Shown: piece after piece, positions 54,300 through 63,899 of the stretch
How positions within the stretch are numbered: the first letter of the stretch is position 1
How the letters are laid out: each line of letters opens with the position of its first letter
Position numbers and translations under genes: made by a program
Notes under the pieces: generated by a model
What the model was told of the DNA's origin: nothing
What the model saw: only the letters and a program-made list of their open reading frames with translations
Database searches by the model: none
Source of the DNA: Athripsodes cinereus
Lineage: Eukaryota; Arthropoda; Insecta; Trichoptera; Leptoceridae
Direction: 5' to 3'
NCBI GenBank assembly: GCA_947579605.1
Contig: OX388318.1
Coordinates: forward strand, 992,001 to 1,056,000
DNA length: 64,000 nucleotides

Positions 54300-54885
54300 C
54301 TACTACTATACAATCACAGCATATCCTACAAGTAGAGTAGCCAGCAGACCATCAGCATATAAAAAACGTGCAAGCTGTCCTCTCCTTGCCGATATAAAAT
54401 CAAGATATTCAGGATGGGTGGCAAACCTCAACACTGCATTTAAGATGTAAAATGTCTTAATTTTTTTGATCACCTGCCTTTTACAGGACACTCGAAAACT
54501 TACGAAGAAGAGTAGATGACCAATTCTTTACCGAGTGCTCCACGGGTTAGATTAACCAGTTAACTAAAAGGGTAGGCAGTTAGTAAATCTATCTATCTAT
54601 CTATACCATCACGGCATATCCCACAAGTGGGGTAGCCAGCAGACCAGCTGCATGTAAGAAACATGCAAGCTGTCCTCTTCGTGCCAATATAAAATCAAGA
54701 CATTCAGGACGAGTGGCAAACTTCATCGCTGAATTTAAGATGTAAAATGTCTTAATTTTTTTGATCACCTGCCTTTTACAGGACACTCGAAAACTTACGA
54801 AGAAGAGTAGATGACCAATTCTTTACTGAGTGCTCCACGGGTTAGATTAACCAGTTAACTGAAAGGGTAGGCAGTTAGTAAAATG
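54300..54885 (-). repeat. Tandem pair of S1 repeats with shared flank
   Basis: Two copies, 54300-54590 and 54598-54885, are more alike than other S1 pairs. They also share the non-S1 flank (GGGTTAGATTAACCAGTTAA to 'ggcagttagtaaa'). It is therefore a local duplication of S1 plus flank rather than two insertions. A (CTAT)n tract joins them. Confidence 0.88.
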
Positions 54886-55139
54886 CCAGCATTTAATTGA
54901 CTGAATGACGAAAACCTATGTAACTGTGCTTTGCATATTATTGCATGTTCTCTGAATGAAGGAATTTTGAGCACAATTTGTCCTACAACATGTAAATCTA
55001 AAAGTTAAAGAGGTTCTCGTAGTTCGTAAGGGACAATCTAGTGAAATTTGTCCAATAAGATAATCAGAATCAACGAAACTATGTGTAATCTTATGTAAAT
55101 ATGCGACCCATTTTCAATTTCTTATTTTTATAATATTAT

Positions 55140-55385
55140 TTTTTTTTTTTATTTATTTATTTATTCTTTTTGCACATCATCATAACATAACAGTGTTAAC
55201 AAAATAATATAAAATTTTAGATTATAGCTTTTTTATTATTTTATTTTTTTATTTATTATATAATTTTTTTTTATATAATAAATATATATTTATATAATAA
55301 ATATATATAATAAATATAAATTTTATATAAAAAATATAAAATAAAAAAAAAAAAAAAAATATTTATTATATAAATATAAAATAAA
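55140..55385. repeat. A/T low-complexity block
   Basis: Runs of T and A with TATATAATAAATA-type palindromes and little other sequence. Confidence 0.8.
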
Positions 55386-55394
55386 ATTATAGCA

Positions 55395-56283
55395 CATGGG
55401 TGTCTAAACTTTGACCATACGAGGGCCACATTGCAAAAATATATGCTGGGCCGCACATAAATATTTTTCAACAAATGGAAATATAATTAACTATATACCT
55501 ACCTATATGTAGTTCTATTAAAATAAAATAACTTCTTTTTATTATATTTATTTTATTTGAATTAGATATATCCTTTTTCAACCACGTCCAAGTTTCGCTT
55601 GCATACATAAGTGGTTGAAAAAGGATGAGAGTGGAATAAATGCTGTGGAGATGCGTTCACTGAGAAGAATGGTTGGTAAAACGTTACGAGATAGAGTGAA
55701 GAATGAGGATATCAGGAGAATGAGCGGATGTGAGAGGAGTGTTGTGGACAGATTGCGTGTAAACAAGTTGAGATGGTTTGGACATGTTGAGCGAATGCAA
55801 GATGAAAGGATGACGAAGAGGATGTATTTGTCTGAAAGAAGGGGTGTGAGGAAGCGCGGACGTCCAAGAACCACGTGGCTTGATCACGTGGACCAAATTC
55901 TTAAGGACGGGCGCGTGCTGAGTAAGAGAAATCGGCGTGCATGTATGAGAAACTGGATGAATGTAGAGGAAGCGAAAGAAGTATGTAAGGATAGATCTAT
56001 ATGGCGTTCCGTTCTCTCTGCCTACCCCTCCTGGGACATGGCGTGAGGGTATAGTATAGTATAATATAGTATTAGATATATATGTATAAAATTTTAAATG
56101 AACATATGTATAAAAATGTATATATTATACATATATACCTATGTAAAATTAATGTGATGTATGGATTTGCTTTTGTTGAACAAGCAAATCGATATTGGGT
56201 TCAATTGATGAAGTTGCAAGTCTCAATGTATAAATTTAAATATTTTCATAATTTGCGTTTGGGCCGCACTTTAGACAAGCATG
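55395..56283. mobile_element. hAT-like element, 889 bp, hosting a LINE R tail
   Basis: Ends CATGGGTGTCTAAACTTTG / 'cactttagacaagcatg' are inverted. The 8-bp TTATAGCA lies on both sides (55387-55394 and 56284-56291). 'gggccgcac' occurs near each end. The interior holds the R tail at 55578-56062. The terminus departs from YARNG at one base. Confidence 0.8.
55578..56062 (+). mobile_element. LINE family R, best C-terminal tail
   Basis: Open for about 143 codons (55615-56046): EMRSLRRMVGKTLRDRVKNE, VNKLRWFGHVERMQDERMTK, SERRGVRKRGRPRTTWLDHV, SKRNRRACMRNWMNVEEAKE, then stop. The 3' end is CTACCCCTCCTGGGACATGG followed by GCGTGAGGGTATAGTATAGT. RTE-like by its tail wording; the reverse transcriptase is absent. 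Confidence 0.88.
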
Positions 56284-56339
56284 TTATAGCACAAAGAAGG
56301 CAATATTATGAATTTAACACATGAAACTACCATATAAGG

Positions 56340-56500
56340 CTTAGAAAATACAACGTCACCGTATCCGGTAGTGCCCCAGACGGGACTTGAACTCGCAACC
56401 AATCCTTTTCTCGAGGTGTGCTTTGTCCAATTTTTTTTTTACAATTGACACAGATCGAGCTAGTCCCAAACTCATATGAATCTTGTATTATGGGTACTAA
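56340..56500 (-). repeat. tRNA-like SINE head and T2 scrap
   Basis: On the - strand GAGTTCAAGTCCCGTC (B box) at about 56385-56400 is part of a tRNA-like head of another SINE. Next to it a T2 3' fragment lies at 56450-56505. Confidence 0.6.
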
Positions 56501-57073
56501 CATTTTGTTATTTTTGTATATTTTCAAATATCATTTTTATGTTTCATAATTGAATTGTTTTATAATATTTATTTATTTATTTATTTATTTATACAGTTGT
56601 ATACGGCGCAAGCCTTTTACATGTTTAAATATAAGACAGACTACAAAACACATATGTATATATACAATACAAATTCACATCAATACATCGTACATTTAAG
56701 AAATAAGTCAAGAACTAATAATATAAATTATATAAATTAGGTACATCAAAATTACTGATTATATAAATAATTAAAGAGACAATACAATCACAAAGTTACA
56801 AATAAAAGTCAGAAATTCAATAAAAGTTGTAGAATGTGATATAAAAAAAAAATATTAAAAAAATAGATTCTACACATAAATTACTAGTATAAAACAAATA
56901 AATGATTATACACAATATAGCAGAATTAAGCATTTTAACACTTCATCAAATTAAATTTATCAGTCAGAATGATCAAACAAAATAGTCAAAAAGTTAATAT
57001 GGGTCAACATAATAAAAATTCTTAAAAATAGTAAACATTAAAAAGTCAGAACTCAAACCTCGATTGCCCTATG

Positions 57074-59944
57074 TCAGTTTTGTAATTTTAAATAGTTAAC
57101 AACGTCAGTTTTGAATTTTGGGAAACTGTCAGCAAAAATATCACTATGATCTCCTACCAGATTCCCCAGTCTGTGAATTCGGATTAGTGGTGAATAATAA
57201 ACATAATTATTCCGAGTATTAGATTCGTGAAATGTCACAGTTTGTCTGGTTAACCTGGCAGGAACACTAAATTGTAATAACTCGACCAATTCCGGAGAGT
57301 CAATGGCGCCACTCAGTAATTTATGCATGAAACAGAGATCAAACAGCATCCTTCGGCTTTTCAAGGTGAGGAGACCAAGCTCATCCATCAGCGAAGGATA
57401 GTCTATATCCTCAACCGGGATTCCCTTTTTGTAGTTGATCAGTCTCAAAAATTTTCTTTGCACCCTCTCTACACTATTATTGTGGATGGCATAATTTGGA
57501 GACCATATAGTTGTATTGTATTCCAATAGAGGTCTCACGAGGGATACAAATAGTAGCCTATAAGACTGAGTCAATCGTAGGTCGGATGCTAATCTGAATA
57601 TAAAGCCTAGACACCTCATTGCCTTGCTGACAGTTTCCTCTATATGTATATTATAAGTTAGATCCTCAGAGAAAGTGATTCCTAGATCTTTTATGTTTGA
57701 AACACATTGGAGAACAACACTATCAATTGAGTATTCAAAAGTTATCTGAGATCTAGTTCTGTGAAAGCGGACAACCTGGCACTTCGCTGCATTAAGGTTT
57801 AGTTTATTTTGTTTGCACCAGTCATTCAACAATGCCAGATTATTTTGTATTACAACGCAGTCTTCCAAGTTGTTTATAGATTTATAAAGCTTCAGGTCGT
57901 CCGCAAACAGTAATACCTCTATATCTCTGAAGATCTCAACTATGTCATTCACAAACAAATTGAACAATATCGGTCCCAAATGCGATCCCTGTGGTACTCC
58001 ACTGTATGCATAGACAGTTTCAGATACACAATTCCCAATCTTCACTTTATGAGTTCGTCCTGTGAGGTAACTTTCTAACCAATGATAGAAAGTTCCGTCG
58101 ATTCCATATCCACGCAACTTCGACAATAGCCTGTCATGTGACACTTTATCGAAAGCTTTCGAGAAATCTGTATATATGGAATCGACTTGACCTCTTTTGG
58201 ACAAACTGTTGACTATATAATTTTGGTAGATAAGTAGATTGGTGAGAGTGGATTTTTTAGGTATAAAACCATGTTGCAAAGAAGTGATTACATTATTAAT
58301 AGAACTGCTTATTTTCCGAACGATAATTGACTCAAAAAGTTTGGGAATTGCTGACAGTATGCACACAGGTCTGTAGCTAGTCACTTGTGTATTGTCTCCT
58401 TTTTTAAATATTGGACAAATATAGCCCTCTTTCCAAATCTTAGGAAAAATTCCCAACTTTAATGATAATGAGAAAATAATATGTAAGTGTCCCGCCAATA
58501 TTTCCATACAATTTTTAATGAACACGTTGGGAACACCATCCGGACCAGCTACCTTTGAAGCATCCAAAGCAAGAATCGCATTCTTGACTTCGTCTATAGA
58601 AATAGTTATGTCGGGCAAATCGATTATTTTGTCAGAGGAAAAATCGAAGTTAGCAGATTCAGTCGGTTTATCGTAAACAACTTGAAAAAAAGAAGCCAAA
58701 AGGTTAACCGCACTCTGAGGTGAATCAGAATGCTGGTTGTCAAAGAAAAGGGTAGACGGAATCTCAACACGATCCTCCCTCAAACTATTTACAAACTTCC
58801 ACAGATCCTGAGAACCCTGGGGCAAATTACTCTCAATAGAATCTAAATGTTGTTTATAACACTTCTTGGATAAATAAGAACACCGAGAACGCAAACCAGA
58901 AAAAACGTTGTAATCATCTATATCTGATGTTTCTTTAAATCTCTTGTGTGCTATTTTTTTCTTATGAACAATATCTTTTAACTCAGTATTAAACCATTTT
59001 GGGTACTTTGAATATTTAACAGATATTTCAGGTATGTAGGTATCTATGCATAACTTTAAATTACCGTAATAGTGTTCAGTTATAATGTTTAAATCATTTT
59101 CAGTTTGAAAAAAATTATAATCCATATTTTTCAAGAATGCATTTATTTCAGGGTAGTTAGCTCTGTGAAAGTTTCGTTTGAGAACTGGTTTGTTTTCTGA
59201 AACGTTTAGATGAGACAATATAACAATATCGAGAGGAGGATGATATGCATCTACCGGTAGTATGGACGAGGCTGACTTATTGACTGTTATGCCAGGATCC
59301 GTCGAGAAAACTAGATCGAGAATTTTACCGTGACTATTTGTAACATTATTCGTCTGTAGAAAGCCGCAAAAGTTAGCCATGTCAACCAATTCTGCAGCTT
59401 TTTCATTTTTTAAATTGTTTGAGATTTGCAGTACATCGGAATAATGATTGTCATCTATCTCGTACAGGGTCTCCCAGTCACAATCTGGCATGTTGAAATC
59501 CCCTGTTAAAACAAACTTGTGATTTTTGTACTTTGATTTTAAGTACTCAATCTCCTCGTGATAGCATTTATATAAATTAATATCGGAATTAGGCGGAAGA
59601 TATGTACATCCCAAAATAATAGTATCATGAGGGAGTTTGACCTGAACAAGGATTTGTTCGATATTAGAGTTTTTCGTAGGTATTTTTTTGCTAATCAAAG
59701 ATTTTGTTATTGCGATTAAAACTCCTCCCCCTCTCGATTTGCTACTTGTTTGTGCGTTTCGATCGAATCTGTACACATTGTAATTTGTAAAACCTAATTC
59801 TGAAGAACAAATAGAAGGGTCCAGCCAGGTCTCCGTAAACAATATTATATCATGGTTGACAAAAGGAAGAGACTGGCGTAACTGGCTTAGTTTTGATTTT
59901 ACGCCCCTGATATTCTGGTAGTATAATGCAAGTTTTTTGAATTG
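57074..59944 (-). CDS. LINE D ORF2 (AP endonuclease and reverse transcriptase)
   Basis: The open frame runs from just after a stop at 59945-59947 to 57074, about 956 codons, with no ATG in its first 100 nt. It begins LALYYQNIRGVKSKLSQLRQ and FTETWLDPS (AP-endonuclease start), then TGDFNMPDCDW and YHPPLDIVILS. The RT follows with KVAGPDGVPN, YRPVCILSAIPKLFE, YTDFSKAFDKVSHD, GVPQGSHLGPILFNLFVND and the catalytic LLFADDLKLY. The C terminus has the VSLVRPLLEYNTTIWSP and RRMLFDLCFMHKLL modules. It nicks target DNA and primes reverse transcription. It lies in the -1 frame relative to ORF1, overlapping it by 46 nt. Start by frameshift is proposed in the findings. Confidence 0.93.
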   Translation of the reverse strand, partial: QFKKLALYYQNIRGVKSKLSQLRQSLPFVNHDIILFTETWLDPSICSSELGFTNYNVYRFDRNAQTSSKSRGGGVLIAITKSLISKKIPTKNSNIEQILVQVKLPHDTIILGCTYLPPNSDINLYKCYHEEIEYLKSKYKNHKFVLTGDFNMPDCDWETLYEIDDNHYSDVLQISNNLKNEKAAELVDMANFCGFLQTNNVTNSHGKILDLVFSTDPGITVNKSASSILPVDAYHPPLDIVILSHLNVSENKPVLKRNFHRANYPEINAFLKNMDYNFFQTENDLNIITEHYYGNLKLCIDTYIPEISVKYSKYPKWFNTELKDIVHKKKIAHKRFKETSDIDDYNVFSGLRSRCSYLSKKCYKQHLDSIESNLPQGSQDLWKFVNSLREDRVEIPSTLFFDNQHSDSPQSAVNLLASFFQVVYDKPTESANFDFSSDKIIDLPDITISIDEVKNAILALDASKVAGPDGVPNVFIKNCMEILAGHLHIIFSLSLKLGIFPKIWKEGYICPIFKKGDNTQVTSYRPVCILSAIPKLFESIIVRKISSSINNVITSLQHGFIPKKSTLTNLLIYQNYIVNSLSKRGQVDSIYTDFSKAFDKVSHDRLLSKLRGYGIDGTFYHWLESYLTGRTHKVKIGNCVSETVYAYSGVPQGSHLGPILFNLFVNDIVEIFRDIEVLLFADDLKLYKSINNLEDCVVIQNNLALLNDWCKQNKLNLNAAKCQVVRFHRTRSQITFEYSIDSVVLQCVSNIKDLGITFSEDLTYNIHIEETVSKAMRCLGFIFRLASDLRLTQSYRLLFVSLVRPLLEYNTTIWSPNYAIHNNSVERVQRKFLRLINYKKGIPVEDIDYPSLMDELGLLTLKSRRMLFDLCFMHKLLSGAIDSPELVELLQFSVPARLTRQTVTFHESNTRNNYVYYSPLIRIHRLGNLVGDHSDIFADSFPKFKTDVVNYLKLQN

Positions 59945-60816
59945 TTAGCATGAACTATTTTCGGGATTCCCTTAATGAATTTGATTATCAGGTTATTTTC
60001 TCCGTTCTGAGCCCGTGCACCTAATTCCTCTTTAAGCTTCATGTATTGGTTACGCTGAAACATCGTTTGATCATGATATATTCTAATACCCCCCGAAATC
60101 TTCATTTTATTCTTCATTATTTCCCTGGCCTGATTTTGATGTTTAAGGATAACTTTAATAGGACGAGGTTTGTTAACATTCCTCTTACCCAACCTAAAGC
60201 ACATCAAATCACTAATAGCTACTGAGTGATCGACCTCTCTTAACAAATTATAAATTCTATTCTTATCTTCACGTATAACTTCTTCCTGATTTAACTGCGA
60301 AGCCTCCTCCACGCCACACACTACAATGTTCCTTCTTCTCCTGCTTCTCTCTTCGATTTCGTTCGCAATCGAGTCCATCTCTGCTATATTTCTCCCGGTA
60401 CTATTATTCTCTAGTCTATCAACTTTGTTTTCCAAATCGTTAATTCTTTCCTTTAATAACATATTTTCGGCTATAAGTTTATCAATTAAAGACAATTTAA
60501 TTGATAATTCATTCATTTTGCATGTCATATTCTGATTCTGCAGTTCTAATTGTTTTCTAACTTCATTGAAATTACTATGTAAACTTGATAGGTGTTCTTT
60601 CAGTGAATCGTCCAGTCCATCCAAGCTCCTTGAATTAGGTATACTACATTGTTTTGAGTTACCTTCGCCAGGTGGAATGGAATTTCTCGAGATCCTATTG
60701 TAGTTTGTACTCTGCACCACAGATGTCTCTTGTTTTGATTTATTCTCAGCAGATGTCGTTGGTGTCGTGTTTTTATATTTTTGAGATCTGGTTCGAGTCT
60801 TGGATTGCATGTCCAT
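59899..60816 (-). CDS. LINE D ORF1 (RNA-binding, coiled coil)
   Basis: I prefer the ATG at 60816 (MDMQSKTRTRSQ); the frame also has an ATG at 60858. It encodes about 305 residues. The N third is Ser/Thr/Asn-rich. A coiled coil follows (KLSLIDKLIAENMLLKERIN, DLENKVDRLENN), then an RRM-like domain starting RRRRNIVVCGVEE, and a C-terminal domain with IKVILKHQNQAREIMKNKMK. This is the L1-ORF1-like arrangement (coiled coil, RRM, CTD), expected to package element RNA. No CCHC zinc knuckle. Ends SGA-TAA inside the start of the ORF2 frame. Confidence 0.85.
   Translation of the reverse strand: MDMQSKTRTRSQKYKNTTPTTSAENKSKQETSVVQSTNYNRISRNSIPPGEGNSKQCSIPNSRSLDGLDDSLKEHLSSLHSNFNEVRKQLELQNQNMTCKMNELSIKLSLIDKLIAENMLLKERINDLENKVDRLENNSTGRNIAEMDSIANEIEERSRRRRNIVVCGVEEASQLNQEEVIREDKNRIYNLLREVDHSVAISDLMCFRLGKRNVNKPRPIKVILKHQNQAREIMKNKMKISGGIRIYHDQTMFQRNQYMKLKEELGARAQNGENNLIIKFIKGIPKIVHANNSKNLHYTTRISGA
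59932..59938 (-). promoter_or_regulatory. Candidate -1 frameshift heptamer (ORF1/ORF2)
   Basis: On the - strand A-AAA-AAC lies in the correct phase for ORF1 (TCA AAA AAC). A slip by one base continues as CTT GCA TTA TAC TAC, the ORF2 frame. It is inside the 46-nt overlap. A 7-bp stem (GGCGTAA with TTACGCC, 59899-59905 and 59875-59881) follows, but 26 nt away rather than the usual 5-9. Confidence 0.5.
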
Positions 60817-60859
60817 TGTAATCAGTGTACGTACGATGTGAAAAAAAGATTTTATCAAG

Positions 60860-60950
60860 TGACTCGTGCTGGGATCGAACTCAGGCCCCTCTAACAGCTT
60901 GTATAAACTGCCGCTTTAACAAAATCAGCCACGGACGATCGTGCTTTGGT
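60860..60950 (-). repeat. tRNA-like segment in the LINE D 5' UTR
   Basis: The - strand shows GTGGCTGATTTTGTTAAAGC (A-box-like), a CAGTT/AGCTG arm, a B box GAGTTCGATCCC, and a run of seven T about 30 nt further on, as in a Pol III terminator. It directly precedes ORF1. Confidence 0.55.
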
Positions 60951-61289
60951 CGTGAAGAATTCAGTATCGTATATTCAATTAGCGGAGTAATAAATAATTA
61001 TTCTACCCGCTTATTAAAGTTGTAATGTATCTGATGATTAATTGAACTACTCAATTTAAGTACGATGTGTAATTAGGAATATATTGTAATCGAAAATCCG
61101 TACCTTATGTGAACCGCTCTGCAATATTTAATATCGTTAAAAGATGCGCGACGTTTTCTTCTATAGTTTGATAGCTCTTTTTCACACAGGTAACAGTTTT
61201 AACACGTTAAAATTATTTTTTAAACCGAGAGCGAAAATTGTACGTCTGTCAAAGTTATAAGTCAAAGTTATATATATACATAAATAAAT

Positions 61290-61475
61290 TTAAAAAAAAA
61301 ACACGACGATACACATATATACACTAAACACATATACATGTAACACCCAGACCCAGGACAATTTGAAAAAGGTCATTCTTCATTTTGCCCTGGCCGGGAA
61401 TCGAACCCGGGACCTCGTGACCGTGACTCAAAGGCAAGGGCGTTACTTCTGCGCCACACCGGCCGACTGTTGTCG
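61290..61475 (-). repeat. T2 tRNA-derived SINE
   Basis: - strand copy with head GTGGCGCAGAAGTAACGCCC and B box GGGTTCGATTCCC, slightly rearranged near 61420. Abuts the A+T-rich left flank at 61280. Confidence 0.88.
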
Positions 61476-61479
61476 AGTG

Positions 61480-62860
61480 GGTGTAACAACTCAAGGACAA
61501 GACAGGAGTATTCCATAATGCAATGTAGTGCATTATAACTATATATGAACTAAATTATATAATTTGTATAATACCTAATATAAAATATAGCTATCTTCAT
61601 ATCAAACACAACATAGGCGCACCCATTATGTTTTCTGGAGGGGAAAGGGGAGGAGAAATGGCAGCAGCTTGGAATGAAATATTACTACAACTAATGTAAT
61701 ATAATGGAACTTCTGACGTGGATACCTTTATGTATCCGAGATTCTTATTTAATCTATTTATTTATAATAATGACGTGATGTAATGTCCTAAAATTAATGA
61801 ATTGTTCAGTGTCCTTGAGGTGCTTTGGCACGTAAACGACACTTTTATGTTGTCCAATAAAAATAATAATAATTGACCGTTTTGCAATTCCGTGGAGTCT
61901 CCGGTAAAGAATATGCCTTTGTCTCTTTTCTGTTAGTTTTTGAGTGCCCTGTAAAAGGCAATAAAGACTAGTTAAACATCACGTTTTAAGACATTTTCAG
62001 TTCGGTGATGAGATATGCCACCCATTCTGTATCTCTTAACATTTATTGGCAGTGAAAGAATGGTCTGCACATTTTTTATAAGCAGTTAGTTTTCTATGGC
62101 TACCTCATTTGTGGGAGATGTCGTGATAGGATGAATGTTTGGATTGATAGATAATTTTACTCTCGGTTCCCCCAGTCAATTTTTACATTCTTACAGGAAT
62201 TCGAAAAATATTCCATTCTTTTTTTTCTTTTCCATATCTACACTTTTAGAATCACTTTCAGCCTAATTTTCCTAAATTATAGGAAGGGGGGAGGCAGTAG
62301 CTTCTCACCTCGATGAAAATTTTCCATACTTTTCCCTTGACTTTAATAATACATTTTGTGTACTGTATCAACTTTTTTACTATTTCTGTGATATATTCCG
62401 GAGAAGTGGAGAAAGGGGAGGGGCATTTTGAATTTTTTTCATACTTAAGCTTTGATTTTACTAAGTTTTGTCTACTGAATCAACTTTCTTACTATCTCAG
62501 TGATTGATTCCGAGAATAAAGAGGGGGGGGGGGGACTTAACCAATTTGCCCCTCCCTGAGTACGCCCTTGAAACACACACATACAATAAACATCACTCAA
62601 GACGAATGAAAAGGAATATAAAACAATTACAGCATAACTCAGAGAGATAACTAGTATGTAAGATTATTGTCATAGTATAGTGAACATTTTATAATAATTT
62701 AGGCACAAATAGAGCGAATCCAATGCGATTTCCTGCACTGCTCTACACACTTAAATACACATTTACATTAACACTTCCATCACATACATGGATTGTGTGA
62801 CGCAGCAATGTGTCAAGTCATACCAACACTATGGGTGTACATAGGATTTTTTCACTAAAT
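61480..62860. other. Repeat-derived region
   Basis: An S1 copy, + strand, lies at 61895-62130. Around it, from 'taggcgcacccattatg' (61614) to 'cctgagtacgcccttg' (62571), is probably one DNA transposon with G-rich subterminal DNA. At 62200-62530 it holds a tandem repeat of about 120 bp, two to three diverged units, each beginning with a GGGGAGG block. No gene. Confidence 0.5.
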
Positions 62861-63250
62861 TACTATACCATCACGGCATAACCCACAAGAAGGGCAGCTA
62901 GCATACTAGCTACATGTAACAAATATGCAAGCTGTCTTCTCTGTATCAACAAAAAAATAAGACATTTAGGATGGGTGGCAATCTCATCGCTGAATTTAAG
63001 ATGTAAAATGTCTTTATACTTTCGGCTAGAGCAGGGCTTCTTAAACTTTTTTATATAGCGACCCCCTTCAAGCTTAGGAAATTTTAATCGACCCCCTCCT
63101 CCATATAATGAAATATATATTAACCGTAGATGTAGGGATATCGGACGTAATAAAACACAATAAATAGACTCCCAGGGGGGTCTCGCGACCCCCCTGGGGG
63201 TCGCGACCCACAGTTTAAGAAGCCCTGGGCTAGAGCATTCCTTTCTACGA
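62860..63250 (-). repeat. S1 copy interrupted by a hAT MITE
   Basis: From the tail 'actataccatcacggcataa' to 'aagatgtaaaatgtctt' and 'tttcggctaga' it follows S1, with the hAT element at 63032-63227 inserted near its head. Confidence 0.85.
63032..63227. mobile_element. hAT-type MITE, 196 bp, 8-bp target duplication
   Basis: Ends CAGGGCTTCTTAAACTT / GTTTAAGAAGCCCTG. GGCTAGAG lies on both sides (63024-63031 and 63228-63235). A CCCCC/GGGGG palindrome lies at 63173-63205. Confidence 0.93.
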
Positions 63251-63899
63251 ATGATAGGCATTAGACAATAATTATACGTTGGTATCTCGTTATATCTGCT
63301 AGGAATAACGAGATAGGTACCTACGTAGGTTATAAGAATGGGTAGAAAAAGAGTCTACGAAACAAATACCAAATGTTGAGTGGTAAAGTGATCTCTGACT
63401 GGGAAGTGACCCTTTTCTGGAAGGCAGACTATTCCAATAGCCATCACCATGAGCAGAAAATAAATTGGCACAAAAGTTTTATTGGCATGCAGTGGAAAAA
63501 ATGCATGATTATTACACGTAGGTATCTATACAATATCTTCCATAGTCAATGAATGCAATAAACATGCGGGCCATTCTCTTTGTGCTTTCAAAACTAGATA
63601 TTCAGGAAGGATCGCGTACTTTATCGCTATATTGAAGATGTTAAATTTCTTATTTCATGCAGTTGGTCTACTGACTACCCCACTTGTGGAGATGTCTTGA
63701 TTGTGCCTATACCTAGTCTATTTTTGTTACTTGATACATTGTTGGGTATTATCGTCCACATAATATGCATCATCTGTTTTTCTTCCTTCCATATTTGATC
63801 ATATTATGATATGACATCACGGAGATAAAACTTCGATTGATTAAGACTAAATTTTGTTCCTTATAATATAATTATTATGTCATTGTTATAATATACACC
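63251..63899. other. Unassigned sequence with a decayed S1
   Basis: 63520-63700 follows S1 landmarks loosely, part in each orientation ('aaacatgcgggccattctc', 'ctgactaccccacttgtgg'). No gene. Confidence 0.45.

Larger units (their letters stand above)
56555..61230 (-). mobile_element. LINE family D, near-complete CR1/Jockey-group element
   Basis: From 5' to 3' on the - strand: a 5' region with a tRNA-like segment (60860-60950), ORF1, ORF2, about 500 bp of 3' UTR, and a terminus 'gccgtatacaactgtata' with an (AAAT)n tail. Fragments of its 3' end occur at 8155, 44905, 45350 and 51565. The 5' boundary and target duplication were not fixed. Both ORFs are open over their whole length, so the copy is young. 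Confidence 0.85.

Noticed and set aside
55271..55474. Ile/Tyr-rich - strand frame
   Set aside because: Product of the A/T low-complexity block and of the left end of a hAT element.
57323..57529. + strand frame inside LINE ORF2, and one at 60326-60535 inside ORF1
   Set aside because: Shadows of the open LINE frames on the - strand.
62200..62530. Possible satellite DNA
   Set aside because: Only two to three diverged ~120-bp units inside what looks like a transposon; too few for a satellite call.
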